64,000 nucleotides of DNA, from NCBI RefSeq assembly GCF_033118175.1, contig NC_083711.1, positions 46,200,001 to 46,264,000 of the forward strand, given 5' to 3'. The first letter of the stretch is position 1. Each line of letters begins with the position of its first letter. The notes beneath the pieces are model-generated. The model was not told where the DNA came from, made no database searches, and saw nothing but the letters and a program-made list of their open reading frames with translations. The stretch is from Dama dama. Taxonomy: Eukaryota; Chordata; Mammalia; Artiodactyla; Cervidae. Both the position numbers and the translations under genes were made by a program. This document shows, piece after piece, positions 32,790-46,450 of the stretch.

Positions 32790-33620
32790 CACTTAAATTC
32801 AATGTAGTTTTGGAAGTCCTAGCGACAGTAAAAGCAGAATAAAAAACAAATAAAAAGAATCCAAGTTGGAAAGGAAGAAGCAAAACTGTCACTCTTTGCA
32901 GATGACATGATACTGTACACAGAAAATCCTAAAAATAATACTAGAAAACTACTAGAATTCATCAAAGAATTCAGTAAAGGAGCAAGATAAAAATTAATAT
33001 ACAGAAATATGTTTCATTTCTATACACTAAAAATGAACTATCAGAAAGAGAAATCACAGAAATTATCCCATTTACAATCGAGTCAAAAAGAATAAAATAC
33101 TTAGGAATAAACTTACTTAAGGAGGCAAAAGACCTGTTTTCTGAAAACTATAAGATGCTGATGAAAGAAATTGAAGACAACACAAACAGATGGAAAAATA
33201 AACTGTTCTTGGATTGGAAACATCAATGTTAAAATAATCATATTACTCAAGGAAATCTACAGATTCAATGCAACTCCTATTGATAATATTTTTAACAGAA
33301 ATGAAACATAATTTAAAATTTATATATATATATATCACCCAAAACGATCTTGAGGATAAACAAGAGAGGTGGAGTAATCACGCGTCCGACCTTCAGACCA
33401 TACTACAAAACTAAGTAATCAAAGAAGGACAGTACAGGCACAAAGACACACATATAAATCAATGGAACAGAAATCCCAGAAAGAAACCAACACACTTAGG
33501 ATCAATTAGTCTACCACAGAGGAGGCAAGAATAATGGACCAAAGACAGTCTCTTCAATAAGTGGTTCTGGGAAAACTGGAGAGCTACATGTAAAAGAATG
33601 AAATTAGAATTCTAACATTA
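32790..33620 (+). mobile_element. Old L1 ORF2 fragment
   Basis: Matches the L1 RT region around the FADD motif ('tttgcagatgacatgatact' at about 32898) through the thumb region ('gacaacacaaacagatgg'). It has several frame breaks and an internal (ta) run at 33320-33335. Confidence 0.75.
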
Positions 33621-35740
33621 TAGTAGATTTAATTATAAAACAATGATTCTACATTTTTATTGATTATATTCTATACAGAGTGATTATAATATATTGGTTC
33701 TATTCCCTACACTGTACATTACATCCTTATGTCTTATTCATTTTATATCTAGTAATTTTTACTTCTTAAATCTCATTTTATGTGACTCCAATAATATATG
33801 CCCTGTAATTGTCTATGTCCTCCAATGATGAAGGAGGATCCTGTGTATGGCAAGTGCCCTGTGTATCACAAGCTTTCACAGACATTACCTCGTTAGATGT
33901 GAAGAGCCACACACCTCACACAGCCTCACTGAAAAATAATCTGCTTTAAACAATATTTACAGGAGATTCAGAGGCATTAAAGTTTTTGGGGCACTGACCC
34001 AGGCACCTCCCATTGAGATCTTTGTCTTTGTTTTCCCTTGTTCCTTCAGTGATGTTTGCTTAGTAAGATTGTTCATCAGATTTAAAGTTAAAGAGGCAAG
34101 TTTCCTATAGGTCTGAAAGGTGAGCTGCATTTTGCATGAGCAAGACAGCTATTGGCTCCTGAAGGGAATCTACAATGGTGGCCTCAATAAAATCATGATT
34201 AGCTCAGGCAAGACCATACTAATCAAAGTACACAAAGTAACATTTTACAGATAAAATGGGGTTTGCACAAACATTCCAGAAACATCAATACCTGGTGGAA
34301 AGTAGTGACATAAAATGCAATTATCAACTGTTAAAACTGGAACTGTCTATAATAACTTGATGTTTATGACTTCACAGGCTATAATGCCCTCTGGGGCAAC
34401 CTGGACTTCTCCTGAATGCTCATATCTACAATGCCCAGAGGACTAGCTTGGTTTTGTCCTAAAGGGAATTCTTGGGCACTACTAGGGGAATTTTAGTTCT
34501 TCTCTCCTTCCTCTTTGGACAAAAGCACACAGTTACACAACTAGTTGACTCTTGAAGCAAATTTATATTAACAGCATTTTCTTGTGCTTGGAAAATAAAG
34601 CCTCCAAAATGAATCAGTGTGCAAAGAACTGCGACCTGTGTTATTGCCATTCCTGCACTATTGTATTTTTTTCTATTTTAGAATGTTTAACATTTTGAAG
34701 CATTTTTAAAATTTCTTACAAGATGGGTAAGAGAAAATACTTTTGTAATATTTACTATTCTTTACATATTGTTCTTTACATATAAAGTTAAAATACTAAG
34801 GAATTCATAATAATATTAGGTTGGGTTTACGATGCTAATAAAGTCAGGTGAATATGGAAAACAAATAGTGAATAATATATGTATTTTATTTTAATGACTA
34901 TACTCTAAACAAGCAAAATGATTGTAAGCCTGGATTACTGCCTAAACACAGATAATGTTTTATTATCTGTGAACATAATTATAATTACTTCATGAGATAC
35001 ATTTTGATGAATTGAAAATTAAACAACTTAAACAGTAATTAAATATCACTTCATAATGATTAGTAGCTAAGAATTCTCTCCAGTTATTCTTAATGAAAAA
35101 TACATTTTATTTAATTGATGACATTCTTTGAATAAAATTTCTGTTAAGTCACTTAAATTTTAAGTCTTCACATACTTCTGACAATATCTGAACATCTTAT
35201 ATACATGTATCAGGAAATATGCAGAAAATGCTCTTCCACTGCTATTTCCAGCATTTCTGCATTAAGGATCCACATATATATTTGAGTTTGAGAATTTTCA
35301 ATTATTTAGTGACTAGGATTGCATAGAAGGAAGCCCATTCAAAAAAAAAAATTAACAACTGCAAATACTGTTGCTGATTATTTATGTAGCCTAAACTAAG
35401 TTTCAGTATTTTGCTCAATTTTATTCTGTTAAAAATAATCTGGTGGAGAAAACTATGTCAAGTAAAACCAGGAGGACTTCTAGAGAAATTCACTTCTAAC
35501 CAACGTAATAACAAAGATAAACCAACTCAAATATGGAAAGAGCTTTACAAGCAGAAATAGTATACTTACGGGCATCACACAGTTTCTAAGGTAAAATTTA
35601 AGACGAAAATCTATCTCATATAAAAATTTCATATAAAAATGAAATTTTGAATAAAAGAATAAAAGAAAAATGAAGGATTCCCATGTTTGAAAATTCTTAA
35701 TGAAAACCAGAATTAAGGTAAACATTTAATGCCTACATCT
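33621..35740 (+). repeat. Unit 3 proximal spacer
   Basis: From about 33800 it aligns with 10190-12030 (unit 2) and 44600-46450 (unit 4), for example around the shared 'gaccatactaatcaaag' at 34211. Non-coding throughout. Confidence 0.6.
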
Positions 35741-37160
35741 TAGCCTTTCCCTTTTTACCATCTTCAGTCTTCCTCCTACATATCCTTACTTCTCTTCTGT
35801 GGCTTGTCTTATGCATCTATGCCTATTTCTCTTCTTCCATCTTGTGAATTTTTCACCCACCCAAATTTATCTTTCCAATTCTCCTGCTTCCTTTCTCTTC
35901 TTGATGCTTTCCTCTCCTTTTGTTGAAAACTTAAAAAAAAAAAAAAGATTATCTACAGGAAAAAAATTTTATATCTGTCTACAATGAGTAGAAGAATAGA
36001 TTGTACTCCAGATCTTGGATTTTCTACTTCATCCTTGTCACTATTGCGCCACATGTTCTTTTCATTATTCTCCAGTATCAGCTTCATCACATAATGGAAA
36101 CTACTCTCACTAAAGTCATTTAAAAATCTCTTAATTTTCATACTCAATGACATTTATTCACTCCATGTCTCATCAGTTCATTTATTTTGGCAACTGACAC
36201 TATACACTTCTTTGATCTTGAGTATCTTTTGTCTCTTTATGTTCATAACCCTCATATCTCCAGTTTCCCCTTGATTTTCGGGTCATTCTGCTCTTCTGGT
36301 CTTTCCCTGTCTTTCATCACTGACAAACAGGGCGACTGGTTCCAACGTGAAATGCTCTCTTGAATAGAAATTTTCTTTAACACAGAAATGCTAGTGAGAT
36401 TAGAGGAACCAGATGGAAAAGTGGCAGCAACAGAAGGAAGAAAGGCAGCGAGTCGACAGCCACCATCATGTCCCAATGTTAGCTCCTTGAGAGCTGCTGT
36501 CACTGCTGCTGGCTTTGATGCCACGGCTCGTACTGACAGTGACGCTGGTGTGGGAGCAGGGTGCGTTTTCTAAAGGCTTCCATTGTTGTCGTGGCCTCCT
36601 TAGCAAAGAAAACTCCTTTCTGTCCTTGTTCCGTTGTCGCTCGCTCTCTCTAAATTTCAAATCCACTGCAGGTGGGTTTGACTTGCCAATTTTATATCAG
36701 GTCCCCTCACTCTAGGTGCAAAAAGAATGGAAAAATCAGTTTCTGATTCTCTGGGATTCCAGAGTAAGTGGTAGATACATGTCACCGGTGGCAGGAGGGT
36801 GGAAAAGAGGGTCAGATATTGGCTATCTGAAAAAATGACATAGATCCTCTATAACCTCTTTAATACACTTTCTTATGTTTCATTTTCACTCTCCTTCTTC
36901 ACTTGGTGCACATTCTCTAATAAAGATGTCATATACTGGAATGCTCTAAGCTACCCTCAATCACTCCCAAGACATTCATTTCTAATAAACTCAAGGAAAA
37001 TTCATACCACAAAGTATATCACTTAGATGTTCAGAGAGCACTATCTTCACAAACTGGCCACTGCATACGAGTTATCAACCCATCTTCAATGAAAATCTAA
37101 GCACCAAGAGACCCCTCTCTATTCTTCACTTACCACCATCTTTACATTCAGTATTAGGTG
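35741..37160 (+). other. Conserved OR upstream block, unit 3
   Basis: Aligns with 46450-48060 (unit 4), and its right part with 1-670 (unit 1). It is absent from unit 2. The section 36380-36760 is less AT-rich than its surroundings. Frames of 60-90 codons here lie on both strands and are not shared between units. It holds the candidate donor at 36763/36764. Confidence 0.55.
36761..36769 (+). other. Candidate 5'UTR splice donor for OR copy 3
   Basis: AGA/GTAAGT, same position and context as in units 1 and 4. With the acceptor ending at 37906 it would give an intron of about 1.14 kb. Confidence 0.35.
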
Positions 37161-37900
37161 ACTCTACACTCTGAATTCTTTTGTATCTATGTTTTCACCC
37201 TTTTCATCACTCCGAATATCACTCCCCCCATGGACTAGTTACTTCATATGTATTTTAATCACTTGAAAAGTAAGTTTAAAACACAGATCATTAGACTTCA
37301 TTCTGGACCACTACATCAATTTTTACAGTAAAACTTTATCATTTATATTTTGTACAAAAAAATGCCTTAGAAAATGGTGTAATCTGATTTGGAAATTAGT
37401 GGAAAATAGCAACAGCTTCCTGACTTTTATTCCTGATTTGACTTTTTCATTTCTGTAGCCAATTTCTATAGAAACATATATTTATTTTAAAAACTCTTAC
37501 AGTGCCACTCCCATGTCTTATTTTCAGTGCATGTTTATTACCTGATGAATAGTGTTCAAGACCCTTCACATGACATTCAATTTATTACCCAGGTCCACCA
37601 AGCTTCTTTTCCCTGAACCTATAGCCATGTTTCAGACAGAATTTCCCTATTACACTCAACTCTATTCTCAAACATTTATCACATATTTAGAATTTTTCAT
37701 TTTTCTGAATGTGTTCACTGCTTCACATTTTTTGAATTGTATTTATTTTTATTCCGGCTGAAGAGATCTCATTCATTTCAAAGATAATAACAAACCTAAG
37801 AGGGCATTCTGATATGCATGGTTTATTTCAACTCTCTTCCACATATCTTCATGTTTTAAATTCCTTGTGACTTTTTTTAAAAATCATTTTCTCCATTTCA
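37161..37900 (+). other. Unit 3 pre-OR spacer, L2-like part
   Basis: Aligns with 12040-12720 and 48060-49860. The L2-like section is about 37520-37720. No SINE lies before this OR copy, unlike copies 1 and 2. Confidence 0.5.
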
Positions 37901-37924
37901 TTTCAGGTAACACTCAGTGAGGAC

Positions 37925-38854
37925 ATGGAAAAGGAAAATGCAACATTGCTGACAGAATTTATTCTCACAGGACTCATATATCAACCAGAATGGCAAATTC
38001 CCCTGTTCCTGCTGTTTTTGATGATATATCTTATCACCATCGTGGGAAATCTTGGTCTGATTGCTCTCATCTGCAATGATCCTCACCTTCACATTCCCAT
38101 GTACTTATTCCTTGGGAACCTGGCTTTCGTGGATGCCTGGATATCATCCACAGTGACGCCCCAGTTGCTGGTCAATATCTTTGCAAAGAGCAAAATGATG
38201 TCTCTCTCTGAATGCAAGGTACAATTTTTTTCCTTTGCAGCCAGTGTGACCACAGAATGTTTTCTGCTGGCAACAATGGCGTATGATCGCTATGTGGCCA
38301 TATGCAAACCATTACTTTACCCAGTTATTATGACCAAAAGACTATGCATCCGGCTATTAATTTCATCATTTTCAGGTGGCCTTTTTCATGCCATGCTTCA
38401 TAATGCTTTTTTATTGAGATTGACCTTCTGTAATTCTAACATAATACATCACTTCTACTGTGACATTGTACCATTACTTAAGATTTCCTGTACTGATCCT
38501 TCCATTAATTTTCTGATGGTATTTATTTTCTCTGGGTCAATACAGGTGTTCACCATTCTTACTGTTCTTGTCTCTTATACACTTATTCTTCTTACAGTCT
38601 GAAAAAAGAAGTCTGTACAAGGCATAAGGAAGGCCTTCTCTACCTGTGGAGCCCATCTCCTGTCTGTCTCTTTATACTATGGGCCTCTTCTCTTTATGTA
38701 CGTGCACCCTGGATCTGCACAAGCAGATGATCAAGATATGATGCACTCTCTGTTTTATATGGTCATAATTCCTCTGTTAAATCCAATCATCTACAGTTTG
38801 AGAAATAAGAAAGTCATAGATTCACTGGCAAAAATGCTAAACAGAAATGCTTAG
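37925..38854 (+). pseudogene. Olfactory receptor, OR5H-like, copy 3 (one nonsense codon)
   Basis: 309-codon receptor frame with a single defect, TGA at 38600-38602 (codon 226), where the other copies have TTG or TTA (Leu). There is no shift, and the frame after it stays open to the normal stop at 38852-38854, reading KKKSVQGIRKAFSTCGAH and PLLNPIIYSLRNKK. The stop lies in the third intracellular loop right after TM5, so the product would lack TM6 and TM7 and should not signal. The remaining marks are normal: NAT glycosylation, Cys97, MAYDRYVAIC. The N-terminus MEKENATLLTEFILTG is the closest of the four to human OR5H members. The acceptor AG is at 37905-37906. With one lesion only, loss is recent, or the stop is polymorphic or an assembly error. 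Confidence 0.88.
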
Positions 38855-39778
38855 ATCTCATATTAATACACTTACTCCTTTATTAAAAGTCAAAAATTTG
38901 TGTAGATTAGATGTTACTCTATATCGATTAATGCTCAAAGGCTTTGCACTAATCATTGTCCTAGAGCTTTAATGATTTAAACTGAGAGTACTAATAAGCA
39001 TCTTAAAATGTTTATAGATTACTGAAACACACAGAAAAAATTTTTCATCAAGTATTTAAGTCATACTAGAATAATTTAAGAGGAAAACAAAATATTTTAC
39101 ATGTATGTTCTCAATGTAGCTTCACAAACGCATTAAATACCATAGTGGTGTATTCAACTCCAAAAAGAATTTGAATGTGATGTTTTTGATAACAGTAGAA
39201 CTATGCAGCCTGAGACTCGTATCACATTTAACTTCACAGTGGAGGCAGGTTTGTATTTGAATGAACAGAGGCAAATATCAGGAATTCTGCTAGCCATCAA
39301 AATGTGTTTCATTCCACTCTATTTGGGACATGGTGAATTTCACTTTTTGTAGGGTTTCAACTGTCATATCTCACAGAGAAACTGACAGAAATGGTAAGGA
39401 AATTTAAAAATTTCAGAAAGCAGTTAAAGGAGGGCAGGTCAGGCAAAACTGTATAAGAATGTTCTTCCCCAAAGTCTGTCTATGAATAACTAGTAGAGGG
39501 AAGATGTCTCTCAGTGTCTGTGGTATCTTGAAAGGTCATGTCCAGTTGTATTTGTAAGGAATAGGGTAATCTGAGAAGCTTTACTGATTCACAAAGCTAA
39601 GGGACGAAATTGTAGATTTAACTGGGATGGACATCGAGAGGAAAAGGGAAGCGGCGGGATAAGAAGGAAATAGTCTCAACCTTCCTACAATTTTAAAATA
39701 ATGAAAAAAAGAAGAAATATGTGGATATTATTAGAACGTGTTGTTGAGAACAAGCTGCTTAAAATCCATAGTTTTGTT
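38855..39778 (+). repeat. 3' flank of OR copy 3
   Basis: Diverged copy of 2060-2905, recognisable to about 39695 ('ccactctatttgggacatgg' at about 39313). Non-coding. Confidence 0.6.
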
Positions 39779-39975
39779 TTTGTTTCATCGCTAAGTCCAA
39801 CTCTTTGCGATCCCATGGACCACAGCCCCCCAGGCCCCTCTATCCAAGGTATTTCCTGGGCAAGAATTACTGGAATGGGTTGCCATTTCCCTCTCCAGGG
39901 AATCTTCCAGACTCTTGAATCTAACCCGCATCTCCTGCATTGGCAGGCAGATTCTTTACCATTTTGGGAAGCCCC
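39779..39975 (-). mobile_element. Bov-tA SINE (antisense)
   Basis: Full-length antisense copy from 'catcgctaagtccaactctt' to 'tgggaagcccc'. Confidence 0.85.
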
Positions 39976-39988
39976 AAAATGCATTTAG

Positions 39989-40714
39989 TTGTTGTTCAGT
40001 CGCTCAGTCATGTCCAACTCTTTCTGACCCCATGGAATGCAGCACGCCAGGCTTCCCTGTCCTTCACTATCTCCCGGAGTTTGCTCAAACTCATGTCTAC
40101 TGAGTCAGTGAGGCCATCCAACAGTCTCATCCTCTGTCGCCACCTTTTCCTGCCCTCAATCTTTCCCAGCATCAGGGTCTTTTTCAATGAGTCGGCTCTT
40201 TGCATCAGTGGCCAAAGTACTGGAGCTTCGCCTTCAGCCTTAGTCATTCCGATGAATATTCAGTGTTGATTTCCTTTAGGATTGACCGGTTTGATCTCCT
40301 TGCTGTCCAAGGGACTTTCAAGAGTCTTCTCCAGCACCAAAGTTCAAAAGCATCAATTCTTCATTGTTAGGCCTTTATGCTCCAACTCTTACATCTGTAC
40401 ATGACTACTGGGAAAACCATAGCTTTGACTATACAGATCCTTTGTTGGCAAAGTGATGCCTCTGCCTTTTATTTTCTAATACACTGTCTAGGTTTGTCAT
40501 AGCTTTCCTTCCAAAGAGCAAGAATCTTTTAATTTTGTAGCTGTAGTCACTGTCCTCAGTGATTGTGGAACCCAAGAAAATAAAATCTGCCACTGTTTCC
40601 ATTTTTTCCGCATTATTTGCCATGAAATCATGGGGCCAGATGCCATGGTCTTCGTTTTTTGAATGTTGAATTTTAAGAGATTTTTCACTCTCCTCTTTCA
40701 CTTTCATCAAGACT
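39989..40714 (-). mobile_element. BovB 3' portion (antisense)
   Basis: Begins with the 'cagtcgctcagtcatgtcc' end and reaches the KVKEESEK region at 40680-40710. The minus-strand frames at 40749-40429 are shifted translations of it. It is 5'-truncated. Confidence 0.88.
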
Positions 40715-41091
40715 GCAAGATAAAATATCATTGTATTCAGTAGTGGCAAACATGAAAAAGAGCAAGAGTTTGCATGTTTGGTCCCCCAAAAGTCCCTAAA
40801 TGTTAGTTTTCATAATACTCATACTCTAAAAATAATAAATGATTCATCTTCAGGTCCATCCCTGACCTTCCAAGCTCATCACTTATTCTATACACATTAT
40901 ACTGAAACCACTGAGGCCCTCACCCTAAAACTATTGACATCAATCACTTACAATAATCTTATTACTTATCCTACATCCTATTGAGTCTCTTCCCAAATTT
41001 TGCTCTCAGATGCTTTTTTATAAATAGAGCTCTGAGTAAATAATATCCCTTTTCAATAACTTTTAATGGATTTTCATCACTACCAGATTAT
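40715..41091 (+). other. Unit 3 distal spacer
   Basis: Part aligns with 15120-15300 and 52760-52930. Non-coding. Confidence 0.5.
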
Positions 41092-41222
41092 AAATTCTCC
41101 AGGCAAGAATACGGAAATGGGTAGCCATTCTCTTCTCCAGGTGATCTTCCTGACCCAGGGATCAAACCCAGGTCTCCTGCATTATAGGCATATTCTTTAC
41201 CATTTAAGCCACCAAAGAAGTC
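41092..41222 (-). mobile_element. Bov-tA SINE, partial (antisense)
   Basis: 'ctccaggcaagaatac' through 'accatttaagccaccaaag', the tRNA-derived end, on the minus strand. A (ta)n run at 41301-41322 lies beyond it. Confidence 0.75.
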
Positions 41223-43605
41223 CATGTATATGGTATACCTATCTAGAACTCTCTTTATGCACATGGATATGTTTATCTATTTACAAATATGTACATATTT
41301 TATATATATATATATATATATGGCATCTCTTCTTCCACAATTCTCCTAATGGGCACTATATTATATGCAAATGAATTACTAGAAGCCTCTGGACAAACCT
41401 TCCTCACAGGTACACAGTTTTGTTCCTACAGGGCTCTCCAGTAAGAATGCTCCCTCCAGGAATACCTGTCTTTATTTACAATTGTAATGGTCCTTTCTTC
41501 AAGATCTATCTTAAATGTTACAGCTTCCATGATGCATTTCCAATTACCTCAAAGAGAATAAAAATACTCCCTCATTTGAAACATTTATTTATTCTTGTAG
41601 GCCACAGATGACATTATGTAATTCTTATTTTTGGCCTACAAGCTTTTTTAGTATACAGTGCATCACTTATTGTCAATCTTGCAATGAGCCCACAGAGATT
41701 ACTAGGCCTGGGATGGTCACTCTATGTTAATGCACCTTCATATGTTTCTTTCAATATGATCACAAGAATCATATACCTAAAGTGAATTAATCTTGCTCTT
41801 AGCAAGAGGATCAGCTCCAGAGATACAGCATGACAAAGTATCAGGGTGAAGTTCCTTAGTTAGACATTTGGATTAAAAATACAAACCAAATAAATACTTA
41901 CAACAAAAATGTTTTTGGAGGAGCAGGTCACAAGATTAGATCAGATCACCTGTCTTCTTTTTGCTTCTGAAGGGACACCCCAAGCCCCAGAAAGGGAGTG
42001 AAAAAGATGCTTTCATTATTTTTCACTAGGGAATCTATGCATTTGCATGTGTCCATAATGCATTCATTTTTTTCCTGCTGTGTTCCCATTGTTCTGATTT
42101 TTCTTTTAATTTAGTTAAATTTCTGCTTGTTTATATATATATATAGTTATGAGTCAAAGACTATATGACTAATAAAAGCAAATGATATCTGTTTTATGAT
42201 GCTAAAGATTTGTTTGCCTGATTGGTCTTTTGTTTGAAGGAAAACACTGACATCAGGCTGTGAGTATATAAGCATGCTTTGTTACCTGTCAAGTCCTTTT
42301 ATATTGGGTGGGTATGAAGTAGGCACTGGGGGTCTCTCAGAAACTCGGGCTTCCTGTGAAGCCTCCTCTTGAACATGTGTAATCTATGGATTCTTCTGTT
42401 CTGATGTGTCTTTCAGAAAAATTCTATTTTATGCCTTGAAATTCAACACATCTCTTCATTGATGTGTTCCCATTCCCACTTCTGTTACAATTTTTTTTTC
42501 ATTTTTGCATATCATATATGTCATTTCAGTAGCATGTTGGAAAAGATGTAAAGTATGAACTTGCACGAAGCCCACATTTTAGAAGATATTCTGCAGAATT
42601 CTTCAAAAAGATCCTGTGAAATTACATGTGTACTCTAATGGTATTTAGATACAATGTATAATATCACAATGCTAAGGTTACTTAGCTGCTGATATTGGAT
42701 TAAACTATCTGTTGGAAATGCTAAAACACCATTGAAGTACCTTTTATTATGAAGATGTATTAATTTGTTTAACCTAAAAAAAGAAAAAAATCCATAGTTC
42801 CTCTCTGTTTATATACATGATAAACTTTTTTTTCTCATCAATTTACAATACTTTGTACTCTTGAGAAGTTGTTCAGATTGTACTACTCTGTGTTAAAAGA
42901 AATAACACTTAGGAGTCAGGTAAAAACAAACACCATCAAATCTGGAACAGTAATTCTTAGTGTGAATCGTGAACAAACTAGCCTGCATCTCATTAGTGAT
43001 TCAAGGAGAGGTAAGCCATAATACTGGTGGCATTATCACATTTCATTTGCTGTGAAGTGAATTCCTTGATCAGATAAATGCACGCAAGATGAATTCAGAC
43101 TGGATAAGGAACCTTGTAAGTCCACAGATAGTTGTTTTGGTAGAAGCACTGCCAGCAAGGGAGAATCTCTGTCTAGAGCAAGCGTCTATTCTAATAATAA
43201 CAAAACACCCTTCCAAGATGGAAAATTGTCCAATGCAATCAACATGCCAGCAGGTGGCTGGCTGATCACCTGAATGAGTGATGCAGTATCAGGGACTCTG
43301 TGTTGGTCTCTGTGCTGGCGGAAAAGGCACTCAAAATGACCTTAGACTAGCTGGCCACAGTGAGTGGAAGTCATGTTGCTGAGACTATACATAATTTCCA
43401 TTCCTGACACTCTGGCACCTTTTTTTAAAAGCTTATTTTCTGATGATGGGGTAGCTATAGAAAGAGCTTGACTGGTATCTGAGAATGGGTCATCATATCC
43501 ACTTAATTATTAAAGTCCTCCATTACTGAAATCATCCTTTACTGAGCAGTCACATGGGACACAAATATCTTAATGCATTTATAGGGATCTATCCAAATAT
43601 TGGTT
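41223..43605 (+). repeat. Unit 3 distal spacer
   Basis: 41380-41560 aligns with unit 4 (55245-55350) and unit 2 (15840-15930). 41670-42540 aligns with 16270-17190. 42528-42540 is the unoccupied counterpart of the BovB insertion site in unit 2. 42780-43000 aligns with 3190-3380. The section 43000-43600 holds no gene that I can see. Confidence 0.6.
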
Positions 43606-44060
43606 CCGTCTAGTCAAGGCTATGGTTTTTCCAGTGGTCATGTATGGATGCGAGAATTGGACTGTGAAAAAAGCTGAGCGCCGAAAAATTGATGCTTTTG
43701 AACTGTGGTGTTGGAGAAGACTCTTGAGAGTCCCTTGGACTGCAAGGAGATCCAACCAGTCCATCCTAAAGGAGATCAGTCCTGGGTGTTCATTGGAAGG
43801 ACGGACGCTGAAGCTGAAACTCCAATACTTTGGCCACCTCATGCGAAGAGTTGACTCATTGGAAAAGACCCTGATGCTGGGAGGGACTGGGGGCAGGAGG
43901 AGAAGGGGACGACAGAGGATGAGATGGGTGGATGGCATCACCGACTCGATGGGCATGAGTTTGAGTAAACTTCAGGAGTTGGTGATGGACATGGAGGCCT
44001 GGCATGCTGCGGTTCATGGGGTCACAAAGAGTCAGACACGACTGAGCGACTGAACTGAAG
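43606..44060 (+). mobile_element. BovB 3' end, 5'-truncated
   Basis: The C-terminal BovB frame is open at 43622-44053 (MVFPVVMYGCENWTVKKAERR to KSQTRLSD), followed by the gaactga tail. The insert lies close to the unit 3/unit 4 boundary. Confidence 0.88.
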
Positions 44061-46450
44061 CTAATGATACACATTATATTGTTTACTTCATCCTTCTGTT
44101 GAGTTTTCACAGTGATTTCTCTCCAATCTGTCTTGGTTTTTCATCTCTTATTTAGCTTTCGCTAGGACATAGGATAAACGATTAATGAATCTACAAAAAA
44201 TATGCCATTTGCTTTTTCCTTAGCTATCAATCTAGTTCCAGGTGTAAATTAAACAGTTTTTGTCTTTTCAGACACCAAAACATGAAATGTTTTCATATCA
44301 TACTATTTTATCATATATAATATCATTTTTAAAATTAACGTTCAATAGCAACTCTTCTGTTAGTAACTAAAGTCAAATCAGAACATGGGATCATCATGTT
44401 CAAAATCCATCAGTAATTTTCCTTTTAGTCCGGGTAAAGAGCAAAGTCCCTGACCTCGTCTCCAGATCCTCTGTGATCCCACCGATGCTGGTCTCTCTTT
44501 CCCTTCTAGCTCCTCTTTGCTTCTCTCTTTGCATGCCAGCTCTATTTGTTATTCTTCGTTTCTTTAATAATCTAGCTCACTGATAAGCTAGGCCTGTCAA
44601 TTATGGAAGATCCTAAGGATGGCAAATGTCCAGAGGCATCACCTTGATAGAAATGAAGACCCTCAGGCCTTATTCTTCACCTACTAAAATAGAATCTACA
44701 TTTTAGGAAAATTTCCAGGAGATTCACAAGGATTAAAGTTGGAGAAGCACTGATCTAGGCCACCTCCCACTGTGGTCCTCGGGTTTGCTTTTTCCTTTGC
44801 TCCTCCCACCAAATGTTGCCTAGTAAGATTTTTGATCAATTTTCAGCTTTAGGTGGAAAGCTATTTGTAGGTCTGGAATTTGAGTTAAATTTGATAAGGA
44901 GGACAATTTTCTTGGGGTCAGTTCCTGAAAGGAATCTGGAACTTTGGTCCAAGTAAATTCAAGATGATTAACTCAGAAAAAACATACTGATCCAAGAACT
45001 CAGAGCATCAAAATTTACAGATAAATTGAAGTCTGCATAAATATGTCAGAAGTGTCACCTGTGGTGGAAAATCATGCAATTTCAATAGTTAAAACTAGAA
45101 CTGCCAACAATGACTTAATATTTATGATTTTAAGGCTATAATGCCCTGTGGAAAAACCTGGACTTCTACATGTTCAAATCTATATACCCAGAGGAAAAGC
45201 TTAGTTTTGTCCTAAAGGGAATCCTTGTAGGTTATCTGGGAATTTTAGTTCTTCACTTCTTCCTGTTCTGGCAAAAACAAACACTTATACAACTTGCTGA
45301 CTATTGTATTCAAAGCAAATTTATTTAAACAACATTTTCCGGAACTTGGGAAATAAAGCCTCCAGAATGAATGGGTATGCAAGGACTTGCTACATGTGTT
45401 ACTGTCATTCCAGTGCTGTTTTATTATTTTCTACTTAGAAATCATAATTCTTTGAAAGGATCTCCACAATTTCTTACAAGATATGGGTAAGAGAAAACTG
45501 AATTCTATAAGATTCATTATTCATTTTATAAAGTAGTCAAAATACTGTATAATTTGTAATAATTTTAGATTGATTTGCAGGATGCAAAAAAACCTGACAC
45601 TGTAAAATGTAAAACAATGAACACATTATCTGTATATGTTTTTCTATAAGTATATCTGAATAAGCAAAACACCTATAAGATTGAATTATTCCCTTTAACA
45701 ATAATTTATTATCTTTCTAACACAATTTAAATGACTTTATAAGTTTTTGTGAACTAGAATGTTAAACAATTAAACTGAATTTAAACATCAGGTTATATGT
45801 GTCCTATGTAAAAAATTTTTCAGTTCTTCTGATTAAAGATCCATTCTTTTTAATTAATTACAATTTCTTAATAAACTTTTAAGGTAAGTTACTTATATTA
45901 TCTCCTCTATTCTTTCACTTACTTGTGACAATAATTTCACTGAATATATGTATATATTATATGTATACTTGATAAGCATATATTCAAGAAATATATAGAA
46001 AATGTCTCTCTTCTGGTCTTGCCAGTTTTATGATTTAAAAAAGACCCCACACATATTGTTTGAGAATCTTCGATTATTAGTGATTTGGGACTACATGGAA
46101 AAGAGCCCCTTTCAAATAAAAAATTACCTAACAACTGGAATTACTGGCACTGGTTGTTTCTATGAGCTGAATTGGGCTCCAGCCTTTGGCTCAATATTTT
46201 GCTAATAGAACAAAGTGCTCTCAAGTAAAACCCAACAGGTTTTTAGAGAAAGTTCTAATTACTGTAATAATAAATATAAATCAACTTCTAAATATTGAAA
46301 GAACCATCCAGCAATGCTAGTATATTTATCGACAGCCAAAGTTTCTAGGGTAAAATTTAAATTAAAATTCTGTCACACAAATTCCCTAGGAAGATAAACT
46401 TGGAATTTCAAAGAAAAGATTAAGAAAAGATTCCCAGTGTTGACAATACT
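44061..46450 (+). repeat. Unit 4 proximal spacer
   Basis: Aligns with 9671-12030 (unit 2) and 33800-35740 (unit 3). The L2-like section is about 44395-44560. Non-coding. Confidence 0.6.

Noticed and set aside
36252..36715. Overlapping 60-90 codon frames on both strands in the unit 3 upstream block
   Set aside because: The frames are not kept in units 1 and 4, where the same DNA aligns. More likely a non-coding exon or promoter region.
43622..44053. 143-codon frame considered as a separate gene
   Set aside because: It is the C-terminus of a truncated BovB, ending at its normal terminus before the BovB tail.
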